Positions 27,136 to 34,727 of a stretch of 64,000 bases of DNA are shown here, piece after piece. The position numbers and the translations under genes were made by a program. The notes under the pieces were generated by a model that ran no database searches, had not been told where the DNA came from, and saw nothing but the letters and a program-made list of their open reading frames with translations. The stretch covers positions 124,001 through 188,000 of the forward strand of contig NZ_FOSQ01000010.1 of the NCBI RefSeq assembly GCF_900114315.1, read 5' to 3'. Numbering within the stretch: the stretch's first letter is position 1; the number at the start of each line of letters is the position of its first letter. The DNA comes from Falsiroseomonas stagni DSM 19981. Lineage in GTDB: Bacteria > Pseudomonadota > Alphaproteobacteria > Acetobacterales > Acetobacteraceae.

Positions 27136-27423
27136 TCAGCCGCCGCCCGAGGAGGAGGAGCCCCCGAAGCCGCTGCGGGCGGAGGAACCGCCATGGCTGA
27201 CGCTATCGGTGGCGGAGGAGGTCCGGCCGCTGAACCAGGAGCGGGAGAAGGAGGAGGAGGAACGCGACGTGCTGCGCTGGCAGATCTGCTCCGCGTTGGG
27301 GCGCAGTTCCGCCCGCGCCCGCGCGCATTCCTGGGCGCGGGCATCATCGTCGCCGCAGGCTGCGAGCAGGGTGGTCACACCGCCCCCGAGGAGCACCAGG
27401 CGCAGGGCTTTGGTTCGTCTCAC
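27136..27423 (-). CDS. YgiB-like small lipoprotein
   Basis: 95 residues from a GTG at 27423. The N terminus is a lipoprotein signal (RLVLLGGGVTTLLAACGDDD) with the lipobox Cys. The C-terminal half is very rich in Ser and Gly (GGSSARSGFGGSSSSGGG), as in the YgiB family (DUF1190), although it is shorter than E. coli YgiB. It ends two bases before the YgiC-type start. Its place at the head of a ygiC-DUF350 operon supports the assignment. Confidence 0.75.
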   Translation of the reverse strand: MRRTKALRLVLLGGGVTTLLAACGDDDARAQECARARAELRPNAEQICQRSTSRSSSSFSRSWFSGRTSSATDSVSHGGSSARSGFGGSSSSGGG

Positions 27424-27468
27424 GCGGGGAGCGTAACAGCGCCCCGCGCCGCTGGCGAAGCCTTTCCG

Positions 27469-28353
27469 CTACCGCCGCGACGGCCTCCGGGCAGGCCAGG
27501 TCGCCAGCAGCATGCTGCCCGTCAACAGAACAAAACCCGCGGCATGGGTGGCGGTGAAGGCCTCTCCCAGGAAGAAGATGGCGACGAGGGCGGAGGTCGC
27601 GGGCAGGAAGGCCGTGAAGACGCCGGCGATGCCCGCCGGTGCGCGTCTGATGCCCTGGTACCAGAGCAGGAGGCACAGGACAGAAGCCGTCAGAGAATGG
27701 AAGACCAGCAGCCCCGCCGTCGCGGGTTCCGTCAGCGCCACCACGGCGCCCGCCACCGGGATGCAGAAGGGCAGCAGCATCAGCGCGGAGAACACCTGCA
27801 TCCAGAGGCTGGCGGTGACGACCGGCGCATGGCCCGCCAGGCGCTTGGCGAGCAGCACATAGAGCGCTTCCCCGCACACGCCGCCGAAGACGAGGAGATT
27901 GCCGATCACGCTGCCATGCGCGCCATCGCTGCCGAGCCGCGCCAGCGTGATCGCCGCCATGCCGAAGGCGGCCAGCGCCACCGCCGCCCATTGCCGCGGC
28001 GGCAGCCTTTCCCGCAGCCACAAGGCGCTGCCGATGGCGACGACGGCGGGCAGCGTCGCCAGCACGAGCCCCGCTTCCAGCGCCGTGGTCAGCCGGAGGC
28101 CGGCCAGCAGCCCCGCATTGTAGATGACCGTGCCGAAGAAGGCCTGGAGTGCCAGGTTCCACAGGCCGCGCCGCTGGATGCGCGGCAGGCCCTCCATGGC
28201 TTTCGCCAGCGGCCACAGCACCAGCACGGCCAGCGCGCAGCGCAGGCCCGCGATCATGGGGATGGGCAGGTCCGCCGCCAGCAGCTTCGCCACGCCCACA
28301 TTGGCGCCGACGAACGCCATGGACAGCGCCAGCTGGAAATAGGCGAGGAGCAC
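27469..28353 (-). CDS. EamA/DMT-superfamily transporter
   Basis: 294 residues from GTG 28353 with ten hydrophobic segments in two EamA repeats (about 1-135 and 150-285). The family pattern is seen in GLRCALAVLVLWP near the second helix and in GVFTAFLPATSALVAIFFLGEAF (in part), where a conserved Pro and Glu end repeat two. EamA carriers export metabolites such as amino acids; the substrate is unknown. It is 45 bases from the YgiB-like start and 45 from the DUF482 gene, all on the same strand. Confidence 0.88.
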   Translation of the reverse strand: MLLAYFQLALSMAFVGANVGVAKLLAADLPIPMIAGLRCALAVLVLWPLAKAMEGLPRIQRRGLWNLALQAFFGTVIYNAGLLAGLRLTTALEAGLVLATLPAVVAIGSALWLRERLPPRQWAAVALAAFGMAAITLARLGSDGAHGSVIGNLLVFGGVCGEALYVLLAKRLAGHAPVVTASLWMQVFSALMLLPFCIPVAGAVVALTEPATAGLLVFHSLTASVLCLLLWYQGIRRAPAGIAGVFTAFLPATSALVAIFFLGEAFTATHAAGFVLLTGSMLLATWPARRPSRR

Positions 28354-28398
28354 GGGGCGGAGCCTACACCCGTTCGAGGGGTTCCTAGAAGCCGCCGC

Positions 28399-29562
28399 TC
28401 AGCCTTCGCCATCCCTCTTGAAGGGCGACATTTCCGCGAGTGCCCCGATCTCCCGCATCATCGCGGGGCGTTCCTGGGCCAGGAAATCATCCACCGCGCG
28501 GCGCAACCCGCGATGTTCGATCCAATGCGCGGAATAGGTCGGCACGGGCAGGTAGCCGCGCTGGATCTTGTGCTCGCCCTGGGCGCCGGCCTCCACGCGG
28601 GGCAGCTTGTGCTCGATGGCGAAATCGATGGCGCGGTAGTAGCAGAGCTCGAAATGCAGGAAGGGGGCGTCCACCAGGCAGCCCCAGTTGCGGCCATACA
28701 GCGCATCCTGCCCCAGCAGGTTCAGCGCGCCGGCGACGGGTTCCCCATCCTGCTCCGCCACCATCAGCACGACCCTGTCGCCGAGCCTTTCGCCCAGCAG
28801 CGGCCAGAAGGATTTTTTCAAGTACGCGCTGCGGCCCCATTTCTTGTCGGAGGTGGAGACGTAGAAACGATGAAACGCCTCCCAGTGCCGGGGCGTGATC
28901 TCATGCCCGCGCAGGGTCTTGCAGACGAAGCCGGAGGCTTCGGCATCGCGCCGCTCCCGCTTGATCTGCTTCCGCTTGCGGGATGCCAGCGCGGCCAGGA
29001 AGTCGTCGAAGGTCCCGTAGCCCGCATTGGTCCAGTGGAACTGCGTGCCGATGCGTTGCAGCCAGCCCGCCTGGCCCAGCGCCTCCCACTCCCGCGCCTC
29101 GCAGAAGGTGACGTGGATGGAGGAGAGGTCGAGCTGCCCGCAGGCCTGCACCAGCCCCTGGGCCAGCGCCTCCACCCCGATCCCCGCGCCTTCGCGAACC
29201 AGCAGCCGCGGGCCGGGCACCGGGCTGAAGGGGGCGGCCACCTGGAGCTTCGGATAGTAGCGGCCGCCCGCACGCTCGAAGGCATCCGCCCAGCCATGGT
29301 CGAAGACGTACTCGCCCTGGCTGTGCGTCTTCGCATACATCGGCGCGCAGGCCAGCAGCCGCCCGCCATCGTCGCGCAGCGCCGCATGCTGCGGCAGCCA
29401 CCCCGTCCGCGGCCCCACGCTGCCCGATTCCTCCAGCGCGAGGAGGAAGGCGTGGCTGACGAAGGGATTCCCCGGCCCCGCGCAGGCATCCCAGTCCGGC
29501 GCGGGGATGTCCGCGATGGAGGGATGGAGCGAAAGGCTCAGGGATGGCGCCGTGTCGGGCAT
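28399..29562 (-). CDS. DUF482 / FemAB-like GNAT-fold protein
   Basis: 387 residues. The sequence matches the family annotated as peptidogalycan biosynthesis protein (DUF482): PFVSHAFLLALEESGSVG at the N terminus, CAPMYAKTHSQGEYVFDHGW, LASRKRKQIKRERRDA, and GRNWGCLVDAPFLHFELCYY. The second half has the GNAT acyl-CoA fold with VAGALNLLGQDALYGRNWG. A wall-related aminoacyl or acyl transfer is the family inference, and no substrate has been assigned. The ATG follows TGGAG. It is 42 bases from ridA upstream. Confidence 0.87.
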   Translation of the reverse strand: MPDTAPSLSLSLHPSIADIPAPDWDACAGPGNPFVSHAFLLALEESGSVGPRTGWLPQHAALRDDGGRLLACAPMYAKTHSQGEYVFDHGWADAFERAGGRYYPKLQVAAPFSPVPGPRLLVREGAGIGVEALAQGLVQACGQLDLSSIHVTFCEAREWEALGQAGWLQRIGTQFHWTNAGYGTFDDFLAALASRKRKQIKRERRDAEASGFVCKTLRGHEITPRHWEAFHRFYVSTSDKKWGRSAYLKKSFWPLLGERLGDRVVLMVAEQDGEPVAGALNLLGQDALYGRNWGCLVDAPFLHFELCYYRAIDFAIEHKLPRVEAGAQGEHKIQRGYLPVPTYSAHWIEHRGLRRAVDDFLAQERPAMMREIGALAEMSPFKRDGEG

Positions 29563-29604
29563 GCGACTCCAGTTTGGGGCGGGGTGGCGATGCTCAAGAC
29601 GGCC

Positions 29605-30072
29605 TCAGGCGATCTCGAACATCCCTTCCACTTCCACCGCGGCATCGGCGGGCAGGGACGGCACGCCGATGGTGGTGCGCGCATGGCGCCCGGCTTCCCC
29701 GAACACGGCGACCGCCAGGTCGGAAGCGCCGTTCATCACCACCGCGTGCTGCGTGAAGTCCGGCCCCGCCGCGATGAAGCCGCCGAGGCGCACCACGCGC
29801 TTCACGCGATCCAGGTCCCCGCCGCAGGCGGCCTTCACCTGCGCCACCAGGTTGATGAAGCAGACCCGCGCCGCTTCCTGCCCCTGTTCGATGGAAACGC
29901 CAGCGCCGACCTTGCCGGTGAAGGCGACCTTGCCATCCACGAAGGGGATCTGGCCGGAGACGACCAGCAGATTCCCCACGATGTTGTAGGCGATGTAGTT
30001 CGCCACCGGCGCGGCCGGCACCGGCAGCGTGATGCCGAGCTTCGCGAGGTTGCCTTCGATCGTTCCAGCCAT
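29605..30072 (-). CDS. RidA family protein
   Basis: 155 residues of the YjgF/YER057c/UK114 fold. RidA removes reactive enamine/imine intermediates produced by PLP enzymes. The conserved Arg that binds the carboxylate is in HARTTIGVPSLPADAAVEVEG, the family C-terminal block. N-terminal LLVVSGQIPFVDGKVAFTGKV also fits. At 155 residues it is longer than archetypal RidA (about 128 aa) and belongs to a RidA-related group with an extra N-terminal helix. The ATG follows GGAGA. Confidence 0.92.
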   Translation of the reverse strand: MAGTIEGNLAKLGITLPVPAAPVANYIAYNIVGNLLVVSGQIPFVDGKVAFTGKVGAGVSIEQGQEAARVCFINLVAQVKAACGGDLDRVKRVVRLGGFIAAGPDFTQHAVVMNGASDLAVAVFGEAGRHARTTIGVPSLPADAAVEVEGMFEIA

Positions 30073-30126
30073 GGCGCGGTCTCCGTTCTTGCCGGGCGGG
30101 AGACTGCGTCGGCTGGGCGGAAAACG

Positions 30127-31659
30127 CTACCCGACCAGCTTGAACTGCCGGCGGCGCGTGCGCGGCGCCGGGGAGGCCGGCAGGTCCATCGGAAGCAGCG
30201 GCGCCTGTTCGGCGGCATGCCCCGTGGCATCGGGCGCGCAATCCTCTTCCGAGGGATCGGCCAGGTCGCGCCGGCCGAGATAGTCCAGCGCCAGCCGCCG
30301 GAAGGCCCAGTCGAGCACCGAGGTCGCGCGGCGGATCGCCGGGTCGCCCTCCACCGCGCCGGCGGGGCCGAAGCGGGTATAGGCGTGGGCCTCCACGTAA
30401 TGGTCCAGCGCCACGCCGTACTGCAGCCCGATGGAGACGGAATGCAGCATCGCATCCATCAGGCTGCGATAGGCCGCACCTTCCTTGGTCAGCGCGATCG
30501 AGACCTCGGACAGCTTGCCGGCGCCGTCCTCCGTGGTGCGGAGCACGACCTTGTGGCCGCCGACCGAGACGCGCCAAACGCTGCCGCCCGGCCGCGTCGG
30601 CAGCCCGGTGGCGCGGGCGGGCAGGGGCGCGGGGGCGCTGGCCGGCGCGGCGCTGGCGAGCGGCATCGGCGGCGCGACATGCAGGAAGGGCGCGATGGCC
30701 TGCGCCATGGCGATCCAGGTCGAATCGGGGGCGGGGGCGAGGAGGCGCTCGGCCTCCGCCCGGCCGAGGCGGAGCGCGGCGCGGGTCGGCACCTCCGCCA
30801 CCCAGCCCTCGCGGTCCAGCGACAGGCGCGTCGGCCCACTGGCCGGGGCCAGGCCGCCGATCTCCGCGCCCAGCAGGCGTTCCACCGCATCCGGGGCGGC
30901 GAGGGCGACCAGCGCCTGGTGCCGCAGGCCGAGGCTGCCGGCCGCTTCATCGAGCGCGGCGCGGGCGGCGGCGGCCAGGCCCGGCACGACGGTCGCTTCG
31001 GGCGGGGAGGGGGCGATCAGCGCCACCGGCTCCCGCGCGCCAAGGCGCTCCGCGATCCGGCCCGACTCGGCCTCTGCCGCGCCGCGGGTCAGGGCGGCGA
31101 TGGCGGCGCCGACGGCGCGGGCCTCCGCGGAATCATAGGAAAGGCCCAGGCCCGCCAGCAGGCCGGCGAGGTCGGCGAAGCCGATCGACAGGCGGGGCGA
31201 CTTCGCGCCCGTCCAGATGTCCAGCATCCGGACGCCGACCGCGACGGCGGCGGCATAGGCGCCGGCATCGAAGCCGCCTTCCGCATCCAGGAAGGCCGGC
31301 AGGTTCAGCACGAAGCGGCTGGCGGAGCGGGCATCGCCGCGCCAGATGGCGAGCCCCGGCGCCGCCGCGCGCGCCAGAAGCAGGCCGCGCAGCGCATGGG
31401 CCATGCGATCCCCTTCCGCCGCATCGGCCAGGATGCCGAGCTGGCGGCCGCGGGTGACGAGGGGCGCGATCCAGCCCTCCGCCAGGCGGGGCAGGGCGAC
31501 CGGGGCGTGGCCCGGGGCGATGGCGGCAATGGCCTCCGCCGCTTCCTCATCCCAGGAGACGGGGAGGGCGACGGCGCGGGGCTTCGAATCCGGGTCCGGC
31601 GCGGCGCGGGTGCGCCACAGAGCCATTCCGTCCCAGATCGTCCCGGCCAAGCTTGTCAT
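30127..31659 (-). CDS. Shortened NrdJ (class II ribonucleotide reductase)-derived protein
   Basis: 510 residues behind AAGGTGG. Three blocks align by eye with adenosylcobalamin-dependent reductase NrdJ. They are an N-terminal RAVALPVSWDEEAAEAIAA; a middle block with VLNLPAFLDAEGGFDAGAY, VRMLDI and LAGLLAGLGLSYDSAEARAV (about 115-220); and a C-terminal block VGGHKVVLRTTED, KEGAAYRSLMDAMLHSVSIG, LQYGVALDHYVEAHAYTRFG, RRATSVLDWAFRRLALDYLG (about 365-465). The central catalytic barrel with the C-x-E radical cysteine is absent, the CNLAS-type cysteine is lost, and there is no C-terminal CxxC finger; only one Cys remains. It cannot reduce ribonucleotides, so a regulatory or structural role is inferred. 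Confidence 0.8.
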   Translation of the reverse strand: MTSLAGTIWDGMALWRTRAAPDPDSKPRAVALPVSWDEEAAEAIAAIAPGHAPVALPRLAEGWIAPLVTRGRQLGILADAAEGDRMAHALRGLLLARAAAPGLAIWRGDARSASRFVLNLPAFLDAEGGFDAGAYAAAVAVGVRMLDIWTGAKSPRLSIGFADLAGLLAGLGLSYDSAEARAVGAAIAALTRGAAEAESGRIAERLGAREPVALIAPSPPEATVVPGLAAAARAALDEAAGSLGLRHQALVALAAPDAVERLLGAEIGGLAPASGPTRLSLDREGWVAEVPTRAALRLGRAEAERLLAPAPDSTWIAMAQAIAPFLHVAPPMPLASAAPASAPAPLPARATGLPTRPGGSVWRVSVGGHKVVLRTTEDGAGKLSEVSIALTKEGAAYRSLMDAMLHSVSIGLQYGVALDHYVEAHAYTRFGPAGAVEGDPAIRRATSVLDWAFRRLALDYLGRRDLADPSEEDCAPDATGHAAEQAPLLPMDLPASPAPRTRRRQFKLVG

Positions 31660-31873
31660 ACCGCCACCTTAGGGGCCCTCGGGCCGGGACGGAAGCCGTA
31701 TGTGGTGGTGTTGCGGCGCCGGAACCGCAACATCCTGTGGACAGAATCGGTGACACGCATCGGCTCCGCGGATTTTGCGCGGCGGGCCCCATTGTGCGAA
31801 ACTGCCGACGTCCGCACATGGCGGGCCGGCCTCCCCCAGGCCGTCCCCCCTTGGGCCGCTGCGAGGATCTCCG
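31660..31873. promoter_or_regulatory. Divergent region, NrdJ-derived gene / NDUFA12
   Basis: 214 bases between divergent starts. It contains a perfect 8-bp inverted repeat, TGTTGCGG (31709-31716) and CCGCAACA (31725-31732), with an 8-base loop. CCTGTGGACAGAATC follows just downstream. No convincing -10/-35 pair was found. The palindrome may be an operator for either gene. Confidence 0.4.
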
Positions 31874-32230
31874 ATGTCGGTGCTGCTGCGCCTCACCTCC
31901 GCCCTGTCCGGCCGCAAGATCGGCACGGACCGCTTCGGCAACGCCTATTACGAGTCCAAGGCCGATTACCGTGCCTATGGCCGCAAGCGCCGCTGGGTGC
32001 TGTTCGCCGGTGCGGCGGAAGCCACCAAGGTGCCGCCGGAATGGCATGGCTGGCTGCATCACACCGCGCCGGCGCCGCTGCCGGAGACGAAGCGCCATGC
32101 CTGGATGCTGGACCACCAGCCCAACCAGACCGGCACGGCCAATGCCTATCGCCCCGCCGGGCACGACTATGCCGGTGGCCGCCGCGCCGTGACGACCGGC
32201 GACTACGAGGCATGGACCCCCGGCACCTGA
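31874..32230 (+). CDS. NADH:ubiquinone oxidoreductase subunit NDUFA12 family protein
   Basis: 118 residues from the ATG at 31874 (GAGGATC upstream). The block DRFGNAYYESKADYRAYGRK, then RRWVLF and PPEWHGWLHHT, is the B17.2/NDUFA12 signature. This is an accessory subunit of complex I in alphaproteobacteria and mitochondria, bound to the matrix arm. As usual in alphaproteobacteria it is not with the nuo operon but next to mlaD, DUF2155, aat and acc genes. Confidence 0.96.
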   Translation: MSVLLRLTSALSGRKIGTDRFGNAYYESKADYRAYGRKRRWVLFAGAAEATKVPPEWHGWLHHTAPAPLPETKRHAWMLDHQPNQTGTANAYRPAGHDYAGGRRAVTTGDYEAWTPGT

Positions 32231-32258
32231 TGCGGGACCGCAGGCAGGACCCCTCCGC

Positions 32259-32783
32259 ATGAAGGGCCGTTCGATCGCCGAGGTCATGGCCGGCGCCGTG
32301 GTGCTGCTGGTGGCCGCCGGCTTCCTTCTCTTCGCCGTCACCAATAGCGGCCGGACGACCATGTCCGGGCCGGCGCTGACGCTGACCGCCAAGTTCGACC
32401 GGATCGACGGGCTGGCCCCCGGGGCGGATGTGCGCATCGCCGGCGTGAAGGTGGGCTCCATCACCGGCCAACGGATCGATCCGCAGAGCTTCCTGGCCGT
32501 GCTGACCATGCGCATCGATGGCAGCCTGCGCATCCCCTCCGACAGCTCCGCGGAGATCGCGAGCGAGGGGCTGCTGGGCGGGCGCTTCGTCTCCCTGGTG
32601 CCGGGCGGGTCGGAGCGGATGCTGCGGGACGGGGGGGAGATCACCATCACCCAATCCGCGATCAGCCTGGAAAGCCTGCTGGGACGATTCATCTTCTCCA
32701 TGACCCAGGGGTCCTCCTCCTCCCCGGGCGCCCAGTCCCCTGGGGCACAGGCACCGGAAGGCGCCGCCACGCCCCGGCCATGA
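32259..32783 (+). CDS. mlaD: MlaD-type MCE domain lipid transport protein
   Basis: 174 residues. One N-terminal membrane helix (AEVMAGAVVLLVAAGFLLFA) is followed by an MCE domain: KFDRIDGLAPGADVRIAGVK, GSITGQRIDPQSF and ASEGLLGGRFVSLVPGG. MlaD forms the periplasmic hexamer of the phospholipid transport system that keeps outer-membrane asymmetry. The Pro/Ser/Ala-rich C terminus is flexible. The ATPase and permease (mlaF, mlaE) are not adjacent here. Its TGA overlaps the next start (ATGA). Confidence 0.92.
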   Translation: MKGRSIAEVMAGAVVLLVAAGFLLFAVTNSGRTTMSGPALTLTAKFDRIDGLAPGADVRIAGVKVGSITGQRIDPQSFLAVLTMRIDGSLRIPSDSSAEIASEGLLGGRFVSLVPGGSERMLRDGGEITITQSAISLESLLGRFIFSMTQGSSSSPGAQSPGAQAPEGAATPRP

Positions 32784-33004
32784 CCACGCCACTCGACCCG
32801 CCCGCCGCCTGGCCGGGCGCCGATGGCGCGCCGCTGTCGTGCCGGGAGAAGCTGAAGGTGCTGGCGGAGAACCACCGGGAGGCCGCGCAGGTGCTGCGCG
32901 ATGCCTTCGAGGATGCGGTACTGATGGGCGTGGACGAGGCCGCCATGCGGCGCATCCTGGCCGAGATGGTCGCCGCCCTGCCGAGCCCGAAGCGCGCCGC
33001 ATGA
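32780..33004 (+). CDS. Small protein, 74 aa, function unknown
   Basis: 74 residues, coupled at both ends by ATGA overlaps (with mlaD before and DUF2155 after), which supports translation. The sequence is soluble and mainly helical (REKLKVLAENHREAAQVLRD, MGVDEAAMRRILAEMVAAL) with a Pro-rich N terminus. I do not recognise a family. Its fixed place between mlaD and DUF2155 suggests a small helper of the same operon. Confidence 0.72.
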   Translation: MTTPLDPPAAWPGADGAPLSCREKLKVLAENHREAAQVLRDAFEDAVLMGVDEAAMRRILAEMVAALPSPKRAA

Positions 33005-33375
33005 TCCGGACCGCCATCGTCGCCGCGATGCTGGCCTGCGGGCTGGCGATGCCCGCCGCCGCGCAGGAATGGCGGCCGCAGCGCATCGCGGTCCTCCAGG
33101 CGCTGGACAAGGTAACGGCGCGCGTCATCACGCTGCGCGCCACGCTGAACCAGCCGGAGCGCTTCGGCAGCCTGACCATCACCGTCCGGTCCTGCAACGC
33201 CCGCGCGCCGGATGAGGTGCCGGACGCCGCCGCCTGGCTGGAGATCACGGACAGCCGGGCGCCCGCCAATGGCGCGGCGGTCTTCCGCGGCTGGATGTTC
33301 GCGGAAGCCCCCGGCGTGAACATGCTGGAACATCCGGTCTACGACATCCGCATCATGGAATGCCGCGCCAATTGA
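33001..33375 (+). CDS. DUF2155 domain protein
   Basis: 124 residues from the ATG at 33001, which overlaps the preceding stop. A signal peptide (AMLACGLAMPAAAQ) leads into IAVLQALDKVTARVITLRAT, the hallmark of DUF2155, and further to LTITVRSCNARAPDE and GWMFAEAPGVNMLEHPVYDI. The two Cys (SCN and MEC) may form a disulfide. Family members are periplasmic proteins of unknown function found beside aat and the acc genes in many alphaproteobacteria; a link to envelope or lipid processes is suggested by this context only. Confidence 0.92.
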   Translation: MIRTAIVAAMLACGLAMPAAAQEWRPQRIAVLQALDKVTARVITLRATLNQPERFGSLTITVRSCNARAPDEVPDAAAWLEITDSRAPANGAAVFRGWMFAEAPGVNMLEHPVYDIRIMECRAN

Positions 33376-33403
33376 GGCGCCCCCCGGCCAGGATGGAGCG
33401 CGC

Positions 33404-33796
33404 ATGAACTTCCCCGATGCCGTCGCCAGCGCGCTGCGCAACTACGCGACCTTCGCCGGCCGGGCGCGGCGATCGGAGTTCTGGTTCTTCCAACTCTTCA
33501 GCATGCTGGCGCAGGTCATTGCCGGCATCATCGACGATGCGGCGACGGGCGGCGTGCTGGGCGCCGTCCTGGCGGTGGCGCTGCTGATCCCCTCCATCTC
33601 CGTCGGCGCGCGGCGGCTGCATGATGATGGGCGCAGCGGCTGGTGGCAGTTGCTGATCCTCGTGCCGCTGATCGGCTGGATCATCCTGCTGATCTGGTAC
33701 TGCCAGCATGGCGAGACCGGCCCGAACCGCTTCGGCCCCGACCCGCGCGCCGGCACCCTGCCGCCGGGCCAGCGCCCCTGGCCGGTCAACCGGTAG
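33404..33796 (+). CDS. DUF805 membrane protein
   Basis: 130 residues with three to four membrane helices. The start of the family signature, YATFAGRARRSEFWFFQLF, is followed by the central ARRLHDDGRSGWWQLLILVP and by IILLIWYCQHGETGPNRFGPDP, all typical of DUF805. Function is unknown. Its TAG stop (33794-33796) directly abuts the reverse-strand TAG of aat (33797-33799), leaving no spacer between the convergent genes. Confidence 0.92.
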   Translation: MNFPDAVASALRNYATFAGRARRSEFWFFQLFSMLAQVIAGIIDDAATGGVLGAVLAVALLIPSISVGARRLHDDGRSGWWQLLILVPLIGWIILLIWYCQHGETGPNRFGPDPRAGTLPPGQRPWPVNR

Positions 33797-34480
33797 CTAT
33801 TCGCCGCGGCTGGCGTCCCGGAGGCGGCGTACCTCGGCCTCCACCGCCGCCGGGTCCGGTTCGTCGTCCCAGCGCGCCTGTTCCTCCACCGCCTCCGACA
33901 ACAGGTGCTTATAGGCCTGGCGGGGGATCTCCGTGCAGCCGAACTGGGCCAGGTGGGTCGTCTGGAACTGGCTGTCGAGCAGCGTGAAGCCAAAGAGGCG
34001 GAGGCGGGCCACCAGGTGGACGAGGGCGACCTTGGAGGCGTCCCGCGCCGTGCTGAACATGCTCTCCCCGAAGAAGGCGCCGCCAAGCGCCACGCCGTAG
34101 AGGCCGCCCACCAGCTTCGGCCCGCCCTCCGCCGGGGCCCAGGCCTCCACCGAATGGGCGTGGCCCATGCGATGCAGGGTGCTGAACAGGCGCTCGATCT
34201 CCGGGTTGATCCAGGTGTCCTCCCGCCCCGCCGCCGGCGCCGCGCAGCCCGCGATGACGCCGGCGAAGTCGCGGTTGGTGGTGATGAGGTAGTCGCCCGC
34301 CAGCACCGTCCGCGCCAGGCGCCGGGACAGATGGAAACGGTCCAGCGGCAGCACGCCGCGCATCTCGGGGTCCAGCCAATAGAGCCGGTCGCCCCGGCGG
34401 GTTTCCGCCATGGGGAACAGCCCCGCGCGATAGGCGCGGAGCATGAGTTCCGGGGTGATGTCGAACTGTCTTCGGCTCAC
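33797..34480 (-). CDS. aat: Leucyl/phenylalanyl-tRNA--protein transferase
   Basis: 227 residues from a GTG start at 34480. The enzyme adds Leu or Phe to N-terminal Arg/Lys and makes type 2 N-degrons, which ClpS (15608-15949) recognises. Signatures: [55 protein letters not shown] and [15 protein letters not shown]. It lies in the conserved DUF2155-aat-accC-accB block, but here is separated from accC by a 200-bp hairpin element. Confidence 0.96.
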   Translation of the reverse strand: MSRRQFDITPELMLRAYRAGLFPMAETRRGDRLYWLDPEMRGVLPLDRFHLSRRLARTVLAGDYLITTNRDFAGVIAGCAAPAAGREDTWINPEIERLFSTLHRMGHAHSVEAWAPAEGGPKLVGGLYGVALGGAFFGESMFSTARDASKVALVHLVARLRLFGFTLLDSQFQTTHLAQFGCTEIPRQAYKHLLSEAVEEQARWDDEPDPAAVEAEVRRLRDASRGE

Positions 34481-34525
34481 CAGGCCATCCTACCCGCCCT
34501 GGCTGTCCAGGGCGAGGAATGTCTC

Positions 34526-34727
34526 ATACCAACGGCCGCTTGCAGCGACTCGTTGGTATTCCTTTTTCGTGCCTCAATCGCCGGCGCCCGCTCCGCGGGC
34601 TTGGCGTCACGGCAGTGCCGTGACCGTGCCTCTGGCACGCCTTCGGCGTGACGCACTGGCCGCGGGCCGCATTCGCGGCCTCGGCCGACTTCGTCGGCCG
34701 CAGGTCACTCCATCGGGCCGTTGGTAT
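34526..34727. repeat. 202-bp hairpin cassette with 12-bp terminal inverted repeats
   Basis: The aat-accC gap is bounded by ATACCAACGGCC (34526-34537) and its exact complement GGCCGTTGGTAT (34716-34727). A first inner hairpin uses ATACCAACG/CGTTGGTAT (34526-34534 with 34551-34559). Then come palindromes CCCGC-TCC-GCGGG, GTCACGGCAGTGCCGTGAC, CGTGCCTCTGGCACG, GGCCGCATTCGCGGCC and CGGCCGACTTCGTCGGCCG. A 26-base stretch (34662-34687) is identical to 40532-40557. The right end touches the accC stop codon. No protein is encoded. This looks like a REP/BIME- or MITE-like element. Confidence 0.75.

Noticed and set aside
31733-31745. DnaA box or NrdR box in the NrdJ relic/NDUFA12 gap
   Set aside because: CCTGTGGACAG only partly matches a DnaA box, occurs once, and no NrdR-type pair of boxes was found.
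27193-32262. A 1689-codon open frame on the + strand
   Set aside because: It is antisense to a run of well-identified minus-strand genes (EamA, DUF482, RidA, NrdJ relic) and its composition (Arg, His, Gln, Gly-rich) is typical of reverse-frame open stretches in GC-rich DNA.
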